Part shown: positions 34,078 through 42,235 of the stretch, piece by piece
How the letters are laid out: every line of letters starts with the position of its first letter
How positions within the stretch are numbered: the first letter of the stretch is position 1
Source: a bacterium D16-36
GTDB lineage: Bacteria; Bacillota; Clostridia; Lachnospirales; Lachnospiraceae
Direction: 5' to 3'
Assembly (NCBI GenBank): GCA_003611745.1
Contig: RAYF01000022.1
Location: 28,463-92,462 of the forward strand
Length of the DNA: 64,000 bases
Notes under the pieces: model-generated
Seen by the model: only the letters and a program-made list of their open reading frames with translations
What the model was told of the DNA's origin: nothing
The model's database searches: none
Position numbers and translations under genes: made by a program

Positions 34078-34323
34078 TCATCTATAGCATTCTTCGGAAT
34101 AGGATTCATACTGTATAGAGGGACATTTGTCGTAAGCCTTCTCATCAAAATTGTATATGCTCACAATACCCAGTTTATTTCTAAGTATATATTGTCTACA
34201 CCAATTTTTAGCCTGTTCTTCAATCGGTGTAACATAAAAACCTACACCAAAATCGACTTTTTTTCTCGAGTGTACTATGTCAGGTTTTGCCACTTCTATA
34301 TAAGAACCATGATATACCCTCAT
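34078..34323 (-). CDS. DUF3990-like protein, C-terminally truncated
   Basis: An 81-residue product that starts M-R-V-Y-H-G-S-Y and has the family's D-F-G-V-G-F-Y-V-T (residues 24-32). These are the N-terminal blocks of DUF3990, which I recall as ADP-ribosyltransferase-like. Full members are about 150-170 residues with a conserved second half. Here the frame stops after E-E-C-Y-R and the next gene starts 30 bp later, so the second half is missing. The start overlaps the upstream stop (ATGA). It is probably inactive, or a shortened form. Confidence 0.6.
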   Translation of the reverse strand: MRVYHGSYIEVAKPDIVHSRKKVDFGVGFYVTPIEEQAKNWCRQYILRNKLGIVSIYNFDEKAYDKCPSIQYESYSEECYR

Positions 34324-34658
34324 AACGCAATTCCTCTTTCCGCCATCACTTCTTTTAGATTCTCAACAATATACTCTTTCCCTTGTGTGTGCAGCATTTC
34401 ATAGCAAGGAATAATATACTGATCAACAATATCGCTCTCTCTGGTCAATGCATCATGCACAATAACCGGATCAACATTCATATTCTCTGCCAGATTCTCT
34501 ATGCAAAAAATAACAAACCTTAATTTATCATCCGAAATATATCCCTGACCACTTCCGTTTTCATCCTCATAGCTTATTTCAAAATATCTATCTTTCTTCG
34601 ATATGTTCTCGGCATAACCGCTCATCGAATCATTATCATTTTTCTTAAAGTCAGACAC
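34320..34658 (-). CDS. DUF3791-like protein, first gene of the DUF3990 module
   Basis: A 112-residue soluble protein. The start is GTG 34658 with GGAGG eight bases upstream. The N-terminal 35 residues are charged, then E-N-L-A-E-N-M and Y-I-I-P-C-Y-E-M-L-H-T-Q-G-K-E-Y-I, the pattern of the DUF3791 group. It is translationally coupled (ATGA) to the DUF3990-like gene. It is likely the neutralising partner in a toxin-antitoxin-like unit, which is inference. Confidence 0.6.
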   Translation of the reverse strand: MSDFKKNDNDSMSGYAENISKKDRYFEISYEDENGSGQGYISDDKLRFVIFCIENLAENMNVDPVIVHDALTRESDIVDQYIIPCYEMLHTQGKEYIVENLKEVMAERGIAL

Positions 34659-34915
34659 TCATAACACCTCCGAACCGTCAAATCTTAGGAACTGTATATA
34701 AATCTTTTATCATTTTGCTTGTCTATTTCTCCTCGCTGTCCCCACCTGCTTCCACACTCTGGAACTTAGCATAATTCCCTTGCACTCCATCGTCAAGGTC
34801 TATCTCTATTCTCTGCACGCTCCTTTTTATTTGTCTTTCTCATACTATCTCGCTCCTTCTCCTGCAGTTATAACCAAATTTCACCAAGAAGTCAAATACC
34901 CCGCAGCATTTTATC
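34659..34915. other. Intergenic before the DUF3990 module
   Basis: AT-rich sequence between the transglutaminase-like gene stop and the DUF3791 start. No gene was seen. It should hold the promoter of the small module, but I cannot name boxes with confidence. Confidence 0.4.
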
Positions 34916-36511
34916 TCAAAACGGCCCGCTACAGATTACTTTCCCCGCCCTTTTCGGATATCTGCTCCCCTGATAGCGGTATGTCCCCGGCGACCTTCTC
35001 TCATACCGCCCAAGCTGTGCATCCGTCAGCAGGCAGAACCGCCCCTTAAGCCTCCGTGGCGTCGTATCAAAATGGTACCACCCTCCTTTTACATATGCCA
35101 GATTCCACCAGTGATGGTGGTTCGGCACAGCAGGATATCTCGTAACCATGATATTGGGGATGCCTGCCCTTGTCAACAGAAGCCTCGACAGGCTGTAATA
35201 TGCATAGCAGTTCCCGTTGCCGTACCGCAGCCCTCGGAGTGCTGCACTTGTCCAGCTTTTCCCGCCGTTATAATTTACATACCTCATATGGGACTGCACA
35301 TACTGGTAGATTGCCTGACATTTTGCCTTGTCTGACCAGCCTGCTTTGATAATTCTTTTTAAAATTTTGTCTGCATACAGGTCAATTCCCTTCAGGCATC
35401 TTACCTGTACTTTCATCTTCCTTTTTGCCTGATTTCCAGCAGCATCCTTAGCAGTTACCGTAATCGTATAGATACCATTTTTATTCCAGTTAATCTTACT
35501 CAGATCCGCTTTTACCGGTACCTTTCCATCATGTTTGTCATATGCAGTTACATATTTTTTATATGCTGTTTTCCGGTCTGCATATAAAGTAACAAACACA
35601 TCCTGCCCATTATAACTCTTTTTGCCGACAAACCCCTTAATCACCGGAGGTTTTTTATCATGCGGCTTCTCTGGAGTACCCGGATTGTCTGGATTATCCG
35701 GTTCGTCAGGATTGTCTGGCTCATCCGGGGGATTATCCGGTTCGTCTGGTTCATTGGGACTATTTGGATTATCCGAAGCGTTTGGGTTATTTGCCTCGCC
35801 TGTATCATCAAATTTATCTGTCTTCCAGCCGTATCCAATAACAGAGGCTGCAACCTCATTCCAACTAAATTTAGCATTGCCGCTATAAACCGTTACCACT
35901 TCAAGTGTTACTTCGCGAAGGCTCAGAAGGCCTTCCATTTCCGTATAATATGCCAGCACACTCTCACCCGGCAGAATTTTCCCGAAACGGATGGTAACTG
36001 TCTTTTCTGCCGTAACTGCAGATTTCCCGGATTTACACAATGCAGTACAATGAAAACGGCATTCTAACTTTTCCACCGTGCCCTTTTTCGACTGATTTTT
36101 CACTGTAAATATCAGTACATTATTTTCTTCCTTCGGGAAAACGATTGGCTTTTCAATCAAAAGCTCGTCCCGGCAGACCTTCATCGCAGGCTTTTTCCCT
36201 GATTCCTTTACCGTAATTGGGAACTGCAGCTTTTGCCCTCCTTTGGCTGCTGTAATCATTACGCTGCCTTTCTGCTTTCCTGTAATAACGCCCTTTCCCG
36301 AGACATAGGCTGTCTGCTCATTACTGCTCTTAAAAGAATATCCATCAAGTTTTCCCTCAAAAGAAATCTGTTTTCCCACTTTTACACTGTCTTTCTCCAA
36401 CACCAGCTGCGCGGCCAAGGCGGAATCCACATGAGGCACACCACATTTCGCACATAGAACTAAAACAATAAAGCACACCACTGTTTTGCATATTTTAACT
36501 TTTCTCTCCAT
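34916..36511 (-). CDS. Secreted transglutaminase-like protein with BIG2 domain and DEPDNP linker
   Basis: A 531-residue exported protein. A signal peptide (about 8-25) is followed by a BIG2 domain (about 38-100), a beta-rich region (about 110-215), a low-complexity linker of repeated D-E-P-D-N-P (about 228-270) and an Ig-like domain (about 280-360). The transglutaminase core has its triad: Cys in G-N-C-Y-A-Y-Y near 435, His in N-H-H-H-W-W-N near 470, Asp in H-F-D-T-T-P near 487. Such enzymes act as surface cross-linkers or proteases. It is last in the likely operon that begins with the giant gene at 47455. Confidence 0.85.
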   Translation of the reverse strand: MERKVKICKTVVCFIVLVLCAKCGVPHVDSALAAQLVLEKDSVKVGKQISFEGKLDGYSFKSSNEQTAYVSGKGVITGKQKGSVMITAAKGGQKLQFPITVKESGKKPAMKVCRDELLIEKPIVFPKEENNVLIFTVKNQSKKGTVEKLECRFHCTALCKSGKSAVTAEKTVTIRFGKILPGESVLAYYTEMEGLLSLREVTLEVVTVYSGNAKFSWNEVAASVIGYGWKTDKFDDTGEANNPNASDNPNSPNEPDEPDNPPDEPDNPDEPDNPDNPGTPEKPHDKKPPVIKGFVGKKSYNGQDVFVTLYADRKTAYKKYVTAYDKHDGKVPVKADLSKINWNKNGIYTITVTAKDAAGNQAKRKMKVQVRCLKGIDLYADKILKRIIKAGWSDKAKCQAIYQYVQSHMRYVNYNGGKSWTSAALRGLRYGNGNCYAYYSLSRLLLTRAGIPNIMVTRYPAVPNHHHWWNLAYVKGGWYHFDTTPRRLKGRFCLLTDAQLGRYERRSPGTYRYQGSRYPKRAGKVICSGPF

Positions 36512-36526
36512 CGTCCCGCCTCTCTG

Positions 36527-37012
36527 CTACTTTGCCACATATGTAATCTTTGTCACCTCATCGTCGGTTACCTCTATCTGCAGCTTTGAATTTCCCTTCG
36601 CATAGGTATACACACCCAGATTGTCCTTTGCCTTCCCATATTTCTTCACAACCGCATTGTAGGAACTTCCAATCTTTATGCCCTCCCTCGTTGCCACCTT
36701 ATCCGTCCGCAGCGTAATGCTGTTAATATACTGCTCCCCCTTCACAGAATGGGAATACGTCGTCAATATAAAATCCTTATACACGTACGTGCTGTCCAGA
36801 CCGTCATACGCGCAACTCTTCGAACGTTTCTGGCTGACCGGCTTCCCGGCCTTTTTCATCAACGCTGCCGCCTTCCCATGCATGGCCGCGGATACCTTCT
36901 TATATTTAAAGATATATCCTTTCGGCGCTGCCTGGGCCGGAACCGCAGCTGCAGATACCAGCACAGCCAAGGCAATAACAAACCCAAGTATTTTCTTCTT
37001 CATACAATCCAT
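36527..37012 (-). CDS. Small secreted BamE/SmpA-like protein
   Basis: A 161-residue exported protein. I choose ATG 37012 since AGGAG lies six bases upstream. The signal peptide ends near A-Q-A-A-P. The C-terminal part K-I-G-S-S-Y-N-A-V-V-K-K-Y-G-K-A, then V-Y-T-Y-A-K and E-V-T-D-D-E-V-T-K-I, fits the small BamE-like alpha/beta fold found in many secreted proteins of Gram-positives. The function is unknown. It lies between the SGNH gene and the transglutaminase-like gene. Confidence 0.65.
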   Translation of the reverse strand: MDCMKKKILGFVIALAVLVSAAAVPAQAAPKGYIFKYKKVSAAMHGKAAALMKKAGKPVSQKRSKSCAYDGLDSTYVYKDFILTTYSHSVKGEQYINSITLRTDKVATREGIKIGSSYNAVVKKYGKAKDNLGVYTYAKGNSKLQIEVTDDEVTKITYVAK

Positions 37013-37123
37013 ATCAATCTCCTGCCTTTCTATCATGCCAAGCCCCCAAAGGCTGTAAACAAACAATTTACAACCCCTTACAGGCTTTTCTTAACCCTAA
37101 ATACTCCACTTCCTTAAAAACTA

Positions 37124-38191
37124 TCAATAGCTCACAACACTCCCATACTCCTCTATCTCTTTTTCCTGTGCCGCCTTCATTTCATCATAAAACCTTTCTT
37201 TTCCCTCCCATTCCCTTCTAACATCTTCCTCCCCGGCATGCCCCTCCAGCCCGTATTCCGAAACAAGGAAATCCCCCAGGTATGCCGTCATCTTCTTTGC
37301 GCCGGAAAGGTTCATATGCAAACCCATGTCATAGGTGTCCGTGTCATAGTCAATCCCTGTCTCCTCCAGCAGCTTCAGGTAATTCAGGTATGGCAGCCCG
37401 TATTTATCTGCATAGCGGGCCACCTGCCCCTCATATTCATCATACCAGACCGGGGAGACGCTCGGCGCCTTCACCAGCACCAGATGGATACCCTCCGATT
37501 CACACAGCCTCCGCATCCTGTCCAGATATTCCATCGGCATGCTGCCAAACGTACAGTCATCCGGCTTCTCTTCGAACCAGACCCCCTCTGCATACGGCGC
37601 TGTATCCACCCTCATGTAATATCCGTTATGGCTGACCTTTTTATGGCACGCATAATAATCAATATCCTCCTGTGACAGCTGCGTAATGCGGCTGTGGTAA
37701 CGCAGGACCGGGAATACATAATCAAGCAGTTTTTCTTCCGGGAGCATGGATGCACGGACTGCGGCAAGCTTCGTGCCCGACCATCTCATGCCGTCCAGCG
37801 TCATCCTGTTATACTCCTCCTTCTGCGGCCCACTGTGCACCAGTGCCTGCACATTAAATACCACAACCTTTGGTTTTTCATATTTCAGAGCATCTTCCAA
37901 CAGATAATAGGACTGCCAGACAAGCTGCTGTGCGCTCCCCCTGATATAACTCGTGATCCCGAATCCCCTCCACAGGTCTACCGGGCTGAACGACTCATAG
38001 ACTTCACAGTCCCCTACCATCAGCACATCATGCGGCATGCTTTCCTCATAATATTCCTCCGTAAAACCGCCTTCTATCAGGCTGTCTGCATACTTCGGCA
38101 TTACCAGCCTCTGCAGTGCCAGAAGAACGGATGCTGATACCATGGCTGCCGCCAGACTGCGCAGCCACTTCCTGAACCCCACCTTTTTCAT
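37124..38191 (-). CDS. DltD/SGNH-like secreted or membrane-anchored protein
   Basis: A 355-residue protein. The start is ATG 38191 with AGGAGG four bases upstream. One N-terminal membrane segment (about 8-26) precedes a domain with block I-like V-G-D-C-E-V-Y near 54 and a C-terminal D-x-x-x-H motif (D-M-G-L-H-M-N near 300). In canonical SGNH the Ser-Asp-His triad would have Ser in block I; here that position reads G-D-C-E, so Cys may replace Ser. It follows the MBOAT gene by about 56 bp. Like DltD or AlgJ/X proteins it probably receives or moves an acyl group outside the membrane. Confidence 0.72.
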   Translation of the reverse strand: MKKVGFRKWLRSLAAAMVSASVLLALQRLVMPKYADSLIEGGFTEEYYEESMPHDVLMVGDCEVYESFSPVDLWRGFGITSYIRGSAQQLVWQSYYLLEDALKYEKPKVVVFNVQALVHSGPQKEEYNRMTLDGMRWSGTKLAAVRASMLPEEKLLDYVFPVLRYHSRITQLSQEDIDYYACHKKVSHNGYYMRVDTAPYAEGVWFEEKPDDCTFGSMPMEYLDRMRRLCESEGIHLVLVKAPSVSPVWYDEYEGQVARYADKYGLPYLNYLKLLEETGIDYDTDTYDMGLHMNLSGAKKMTAYLGDFLVSEYGLEGHAGEEDVRREWEGKERFYDEMKAAQEKEIEEYGSVVSY

Positions 38192-38247
38192 CCTGCCTCC
38201 TTTCTGGGAATTACCGCTGATAATCCATTCCCTTTTCCACGGTACCA

Positions 38248-39846
38248 TCAGAACTGGTTGTAGATAAACCCTGCACTGTCAAAGCCAATACCATATATCC
38301 CAAACAAGAGCACCGACAGGAACAGTGCCAGAAGGACAGCATACTGCACAAAAAACGGCTTCTGCCCCAGCCATTCCCGCACCGGCTGCTTCCTCTGGAT
38401 GATGCTTACGGAAAACACCACAAGGGCACCTGCTGCAACAATCACATAATCTGCTGCCGTAAGACCCAGGTCCAGAAACTCCTGTGCCGTAAGCGCCCTC
38501 CTGCCCCACTGGCTGAATATACTCCAAAAGCTGATAAATGCATCCCGGCATCCGCGCGCATTATCAAACAGGCGCAGGGAAGACATCAGCAGGAATGTCC
38601 TTGCCACCATAAACGCCCTGTAAGGCATACCTCCTGTAAGCTTTGGAAATCTCCGGCGGAATCTTTTGTAAAGTGGTTCTAGTTCCTGTGAAATAAGAAT
38701 GATAATCCCATTCATCAGCCCCCACACCACAAACCGCCAGTACGCACCGTGCCAGATGCCCGTAGCCGCCCACAGCACAATGGTTGCCGTGTAAACGGAC
38801 ACCCTCTTTGCCGCAGGCATGCCAAAATGTTTTTTCACAAAGGCAGTCAGCTTCCTCAGCGGCCTGCTGATGCTGAACGGGTAAAACACATAATCACGGA
38901 ACCATGTCCCCATGGTGATATGCCATCTTCTCCAGTATTCTTTAATACTTTCTGCAAAAAAAGGGCGCATAAAGTTCTCTGCTAATTTTACCCCAAAGAG
39001 CTGTGCCACACCGATTGTAACATCAATCCCACCGGTAAAATCACAGTACAGCTGCACCGCATAAAAAACCATCAGGACAACAACAAATTTGCCCCGGTAG
39101 TACCCCGGGGCAGCCGTAAGGGACTGTACTGCAACCGCAATCCTGTCTGCAATGACAAGCTTCTTAAAGACACCCCACAGAATGCGTTCCAGACCGTAAC
39201 GGACCTGCACCGCATCAAAAGAATGCCCTGCATACAGCGTTTCCGACAGGGATGCGTACCTGCTGATGGGTCCCTGCCCAATCTGTGGAAAAAACGAGAC
39301 AAACAACGCAAATATAAAGAAATTTTTCTGCACCTGTGCCCTTTTCCAGTAAACATCCAGAAGGTACCCGATGGACTGGAACATATAAAAAGAAATCCCC
39401 AGCGGCAAAAACATATCCCTGTATGCAGCCTGCATCCCCCACCCCAAAAAAGCAGTAATACGGTTTAAGTTATCAATGCCGAAATTAAGATACTTCAAGG
39501 CAGCAAGAATGCACAGGTTGGATACGATACACACCGTTACCAGATGTTTTGCCCTCTTCTTCCTGCCAGCCTTATACTTTTTGCGCTTCTCCCCAGATAC
39601 CCCTTTCCCAGACATTTCCTGAAGCACCCTGTCTGTATTCTCCTGCATCCGGCTGACCACCGCTGCAGTTAAGTACACTGTCACCGTTGCCACCAGCAGG
39701 AACACCATGCACTGCCAACCCTGCGACGCATAAAAGAGATAACTCGCAGCCAGAAGAACCACCCACCGATACCTTACTGGAAAAAGGTAATACACCGCAC
39801 AGACAGCTGCAACGAAAAACAAAAACGAAAGTGACGTGAAAGACAT
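38248..39846 (-). CDS. MBOAT family O-acyltransferase (DltB/AlgI-like)
   Basis: A 532-residue polytopic membrane protein with about ten or more helices. The family motif W-R-R-W-H-I-T-M is near residue 305 with its conserved His, and the catalytic His is in G-I-W-H-G-A-Y near 377. MBOAT proteins pass an activated acyl group from a carrier (here probably the adjacent carrier protein) through the membrane. It starts three bases after the carrier stop, as in tightly coupled operons. Its neighbours give the four-part set of a Dlt-like pathway. Confidence 0.92.
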   Translation of the reverse strand: MSFTSLSFLFFVAAVCAVYYLFPVRYRWVVLLAASYLFYASQGWQCMVFLLVATVTVYLTAAVVSRMQENTDRVLQEMSGKGVSGEKRKKYKAGRKKRAKHLVTVCIVSNLCILAALKYLNFGIDNLNRITAFLGWGMQAAYRDMFLPLGISFYMFQSIGYLLDVYWKRAQVQKNFFIFALFVSFFPQIGQGPISRYASLSETLYAGHSFDAVQVRYGLERILWGVFKKLVIADRIAVAVQSLTAAPGYYRGKFVVVLMVFYAVQLYCDFTGGIDVTIGVAQLFGVKLAENFMRPFFAESIKEYWRRWHITMGTWFRDYVFYPFSISRPLRKLTAFVKKHFGMPAAKRVSVYTATIVLWAATGIWHGAYWRFVVWGLMNGIIILISQELEPLYKRFRRRFPKLTGGMPYRAFMVARTFLLMSSLRLFDNARGCRDAFISFWSIFSQWGRRALTAQEFLDLGLTAADYVIVAAGALVVFSVSIIQRKQPVREWLGQKPFFVQYAVLLALFLSVLLFGIYGIGFDSAGFIYNQF

Positions 39847-39849
39847 CCC

Positions 39850-40086
39850 CTATCCCTCCATCAGCCGTTCCGCCATCGCCGCAAGCGCATCAAGCGAATT
39901 AAAATTTTCCGGCACAAAATCCTCTGCTGTAATATCTATCCCAAACTCCTGCCCAAGCTCCGCCACTAAAGTTACCAGGTCAAAGGAATCCAGAATCTTC
40001 CCACCCACCAGGCAGTCCTCCCTGTCATAATCCACATCATCATGGAGTTCCAGAAGAATCTCCCGGATCCTTTCTTTTGTTTCCAT
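39850..40086 (-). CDS. Acyl/aminoacyl carrier protein (DltC-like)
   Basis: A 78-residue acidic helical protein. The phosphopantetheine serine is S34 in L-D-S-F-D-L-V. It starts at ATG 40086 with GGCGGAG upstream; the longer open frame ahead is non-coding. It should carry the unit activated by the ligase encoded upstream to the MBOAT protein. The order ligase-carrier-MBOAT-SGNH differs from dltABCD. A DltX-like small gene was not found in the 180-bp gap ahead (40087-40265), which shows no clear gene. Confidence 0.85.
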   Translation of the reverse strand: METKERIREILLELHDDVDYDREDCLVGGKILDSFDLVTLVAELGQEFGIDITAEDFVPENFNSLDALAAMAERLMEG

Positions 40087-40265
40087 ATCCACACTCCGCC
40101 TTTCTTGATCTTGAATGTTTTCTCCCCACCATGCAGTTGGGATACTTCTTTCCTTAGGGACTGTAATGGATGCGCACGGATACACATAGGAAGTATGCTG
40201 CTTTGCAGCGTGTACCCGGTGCTGCAAACGAAGCAAAACGCAAGCGTTTTTTCGTTTACTATAAT

Positions 40266-41702
40266 TTACCGCAGCTGCTGCAGTGCCATGTGGTCTGTCT
40301 TCCCATTCCGGTTTAACGGGAGCATGTCCAGACATATTATTTTCCGGGGTACCATATATGGCTGCAGTTTTTTCTCCAGAAACTCCTTTACCCTCCGTTT
40401 ATCCGCATCCCCCTGATAATAGAGGCAAATCCTCCCTTCCGAAAAAACCGCCCCTGCCCTGTCAACGCCTTCCATGCACTCTGCTGTACTTTCTATTGCA
40501 CCCAGTTCAATCCTGTGCCCCATATGTTTCACCTGAAAATCCTGCCGTGACAGGAAACACAGATTCCCTTCCCTGTCATATTCCGCAATGTCGCCCGTAC
40601 GGTAAAAGCTGCCGAATTTTTCCCTGCTTTCCTCCTGGGCATCCAGATAACCTTCCGCAAGGGTATCACTCCGCACACAGATTTCCCCTGCCACCCCCGG
40701 TTCCTGGATTATTTCCCCCTCCCTGAGCAGGAACACTTCCTGCCCGGGCAGCGCCTTCCCCAGTGGCACGGCCCCGCCATCCCAGCCGTCAGGCACCACA
40801 TAGGAACAGCATACCCCCGCCATCTCTGATGCCCCATATAAATTCACAAAAACGGCCCCCGAAAGATGTTCCTTCCAATACTTAAGCTGGCCTGCCGGAA
40901 AAGTTTCCCCGACAAAAAACACTTCCCTGAGGGAATGCGGGACATCCCTGTCAAACGCCTTTACCTGCGACAGCATGGAAAGGGCCGAAGGCACCCACTG
41001 GAGCAGGGTAACTTTCCGCCTGTCCAAAAGCCCCACAAGCTCCGACGGCCTGAAAAACATTTCCCTGTGGATGATATGGAAATCCATCCGGTACTGTAAC
41101 ATCAGGTAAAAATCCTTTGCAGACGCATCAAAACAGAACGGTGTCTGGCATGCAAGCACATCCCCTTCCGAAAATTCAAATGCCCTGCTATATGAATCCA
41201 GAAAAGCAGCCATGCCCCGGTGGGATTTCACAATCCCCTTCGGCTCCCCTGTCGAGCCGGAAGTGAATACCACATACAATGTGGCATCCTCCGGCAGCCG
41301 CCCCCTCGCCTCCCGGAGCCCGTTTAACAAATCCTGTGGAGGAGGCTTCCGTACAAACCGTACATCATCATATGTATAAACCTCTTCTGCCTGCAGCTTC
41401 CCCATAACCTCCCGCACCTTTTCCTCCGGCATGTCATCCGGGAGCGGCACATAATAATTGCCGCTCAACAATGCCCCAAGGAACATGGCAGGCGTCTCCA
41501 GCCTGTGCCCTGCCCTAATAATGACAGGCTGGTTCCAGACCTCTCTTTCATACAGCCTTTCCGCAAAAGCGGCTGCCGCCGCATAGAAATCACTGCCAGA
41601 GATTTCACGGTAACAGTCAGACAGTACGGCAGGGGCTGCATTTCCGCCGCTGCGGGAAAAACTTTCCTCCAGATGTAAGTATGAAATAATATTCCTGTCC
41701 AT
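40266..41702 (-). CDS. AMP-forming adenylation enzyme (DltA-like ligase)
   Basis: A 478-residue cytoplasmic ligase of the ANL superfamily. The P-loop-like A3 motif is F-T-S-G-S-T-G-E-P-K-G near 147-157. The A5-like motif is N-L-Y-G-A-S-E near 285 (DltA has N-T-Y-G-P-T-E), then Y-R-T-G-D near 383. The C-terminal catalytic Lys in N-R-N-G-K near 467 completes it. It should adenylate a small acid (D-alanine in true DltA) and load it onto the carrier protein. The pocket residues differ from DltA near A5, so the substrate may not be D-alanine. It starts 17 bp after the giant LRR protein gene. Confidence 0.85.
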   Translation of the reverse strand: MDRNIISYLHLEESFSRSGGNAAPAVLSDCYREISGSDFYAAAAAFAERLYEREVWNQPVIIRAGHRLETPAMFLGALLSGNYYVPLPDDMPEEKVREVMGKLQAEEVYTYDDVRFVRKPPPQDLLNGLREARGRLPEDATLYVVFTSGSTGEPKGIVKSHRGMAAFLDSYSRAFEFSEGDVLACQTPFCFDASAKDFYLMLQYRMDFHIIHREMFFRPSELVGLLDRRKVTLLQWVPSALSMLSQVKAFDRDVPHSLREVFFVGETFPAGQLKYWKEHLSGAVFVNLYGASEMAGVCCSYVVPDGWDGGAVPLGKALPGQEVFLLREGEIIQEPGVAGEICVRSDTLAEGYLDAQEESREKFGSFYRTGDIAEYDREGNLCFLSRQDFQVKHMGHRIELGAIESTAECMEGVDRAGAVFSEGRICLYYQGDADKRRVKEFLEKKLQPYMVPRKIICLDMLPLNRNGKTDHMALQQLR

Positions 41703-41719
41703 TTGTACCTCACAATTAT

Positions 41720-42235
41720 TTACAGCACCAGCTTCACCGGATTTATAATATACACCGCCCTCTTTGACAATCCTTTCGCCGGAAGGATACGTGCATACCT
41801 TCTCCAGACACTTTTCGCCGATTTCACCCTTGGGGATGGATAACCATTGCCAAATGCCTGCTTTCCGATATTTTTTGCCACCAGTTTCTTAGACTTCACA
41901 TAAATATAACGCAGTTTTTTACAGCCATAGAATGCTTTCTTTCCAATTTTCTTAACGTTTTTGCCAATTATCACATAACTCAGCTTTTTGTTATTTTTAA
42001 ATGCATTCTTTGCGATTGATGTTACTTTGTAATTCTGCCCCTTAAGTTTCACTTTTGCCGGAACCGTTATCTTTGAAGCATTTTTCTTTGTGCTTCTGAC
42101 ATATTCCACGGTTTTGTTCTTTCCTGTTCCGGTTACCTTATAAACTGCCTTCGTCTTGCTGTCAGAAACCATAGCCCCCTTCTTTAAACTCTTAGCAGGT
42201 TTCTTTTTATTATCTGCCTTTGGAGTGCTTGATGG
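41720..42235 (-). repeat. C-terminal LRR_5 cassette, copy A
   Basis: It encodes K-K-P-A-K-S-L-K-K-G ... K-A-V-Y-K-V-T-G ... LRR_5 strands K-K-I-G-K-K-A-F-Y-G-C ... P-V-K-L-V-L. By eye the DNA is over 90 percent identical to copies at 52234-52720 and 55637-56140. The neighbouring ectodomain is unrelated, so the cassette moves or is homogenised by recombination. Confidence 0.8.

Noticed and set aside
39850..40335. Longer version of the carrier protein gene
   Set aside because: The first 83 codons of that frame have no similarity to carrier proteins and no start site; the compact 78-residue form matches DltC-like proteins.
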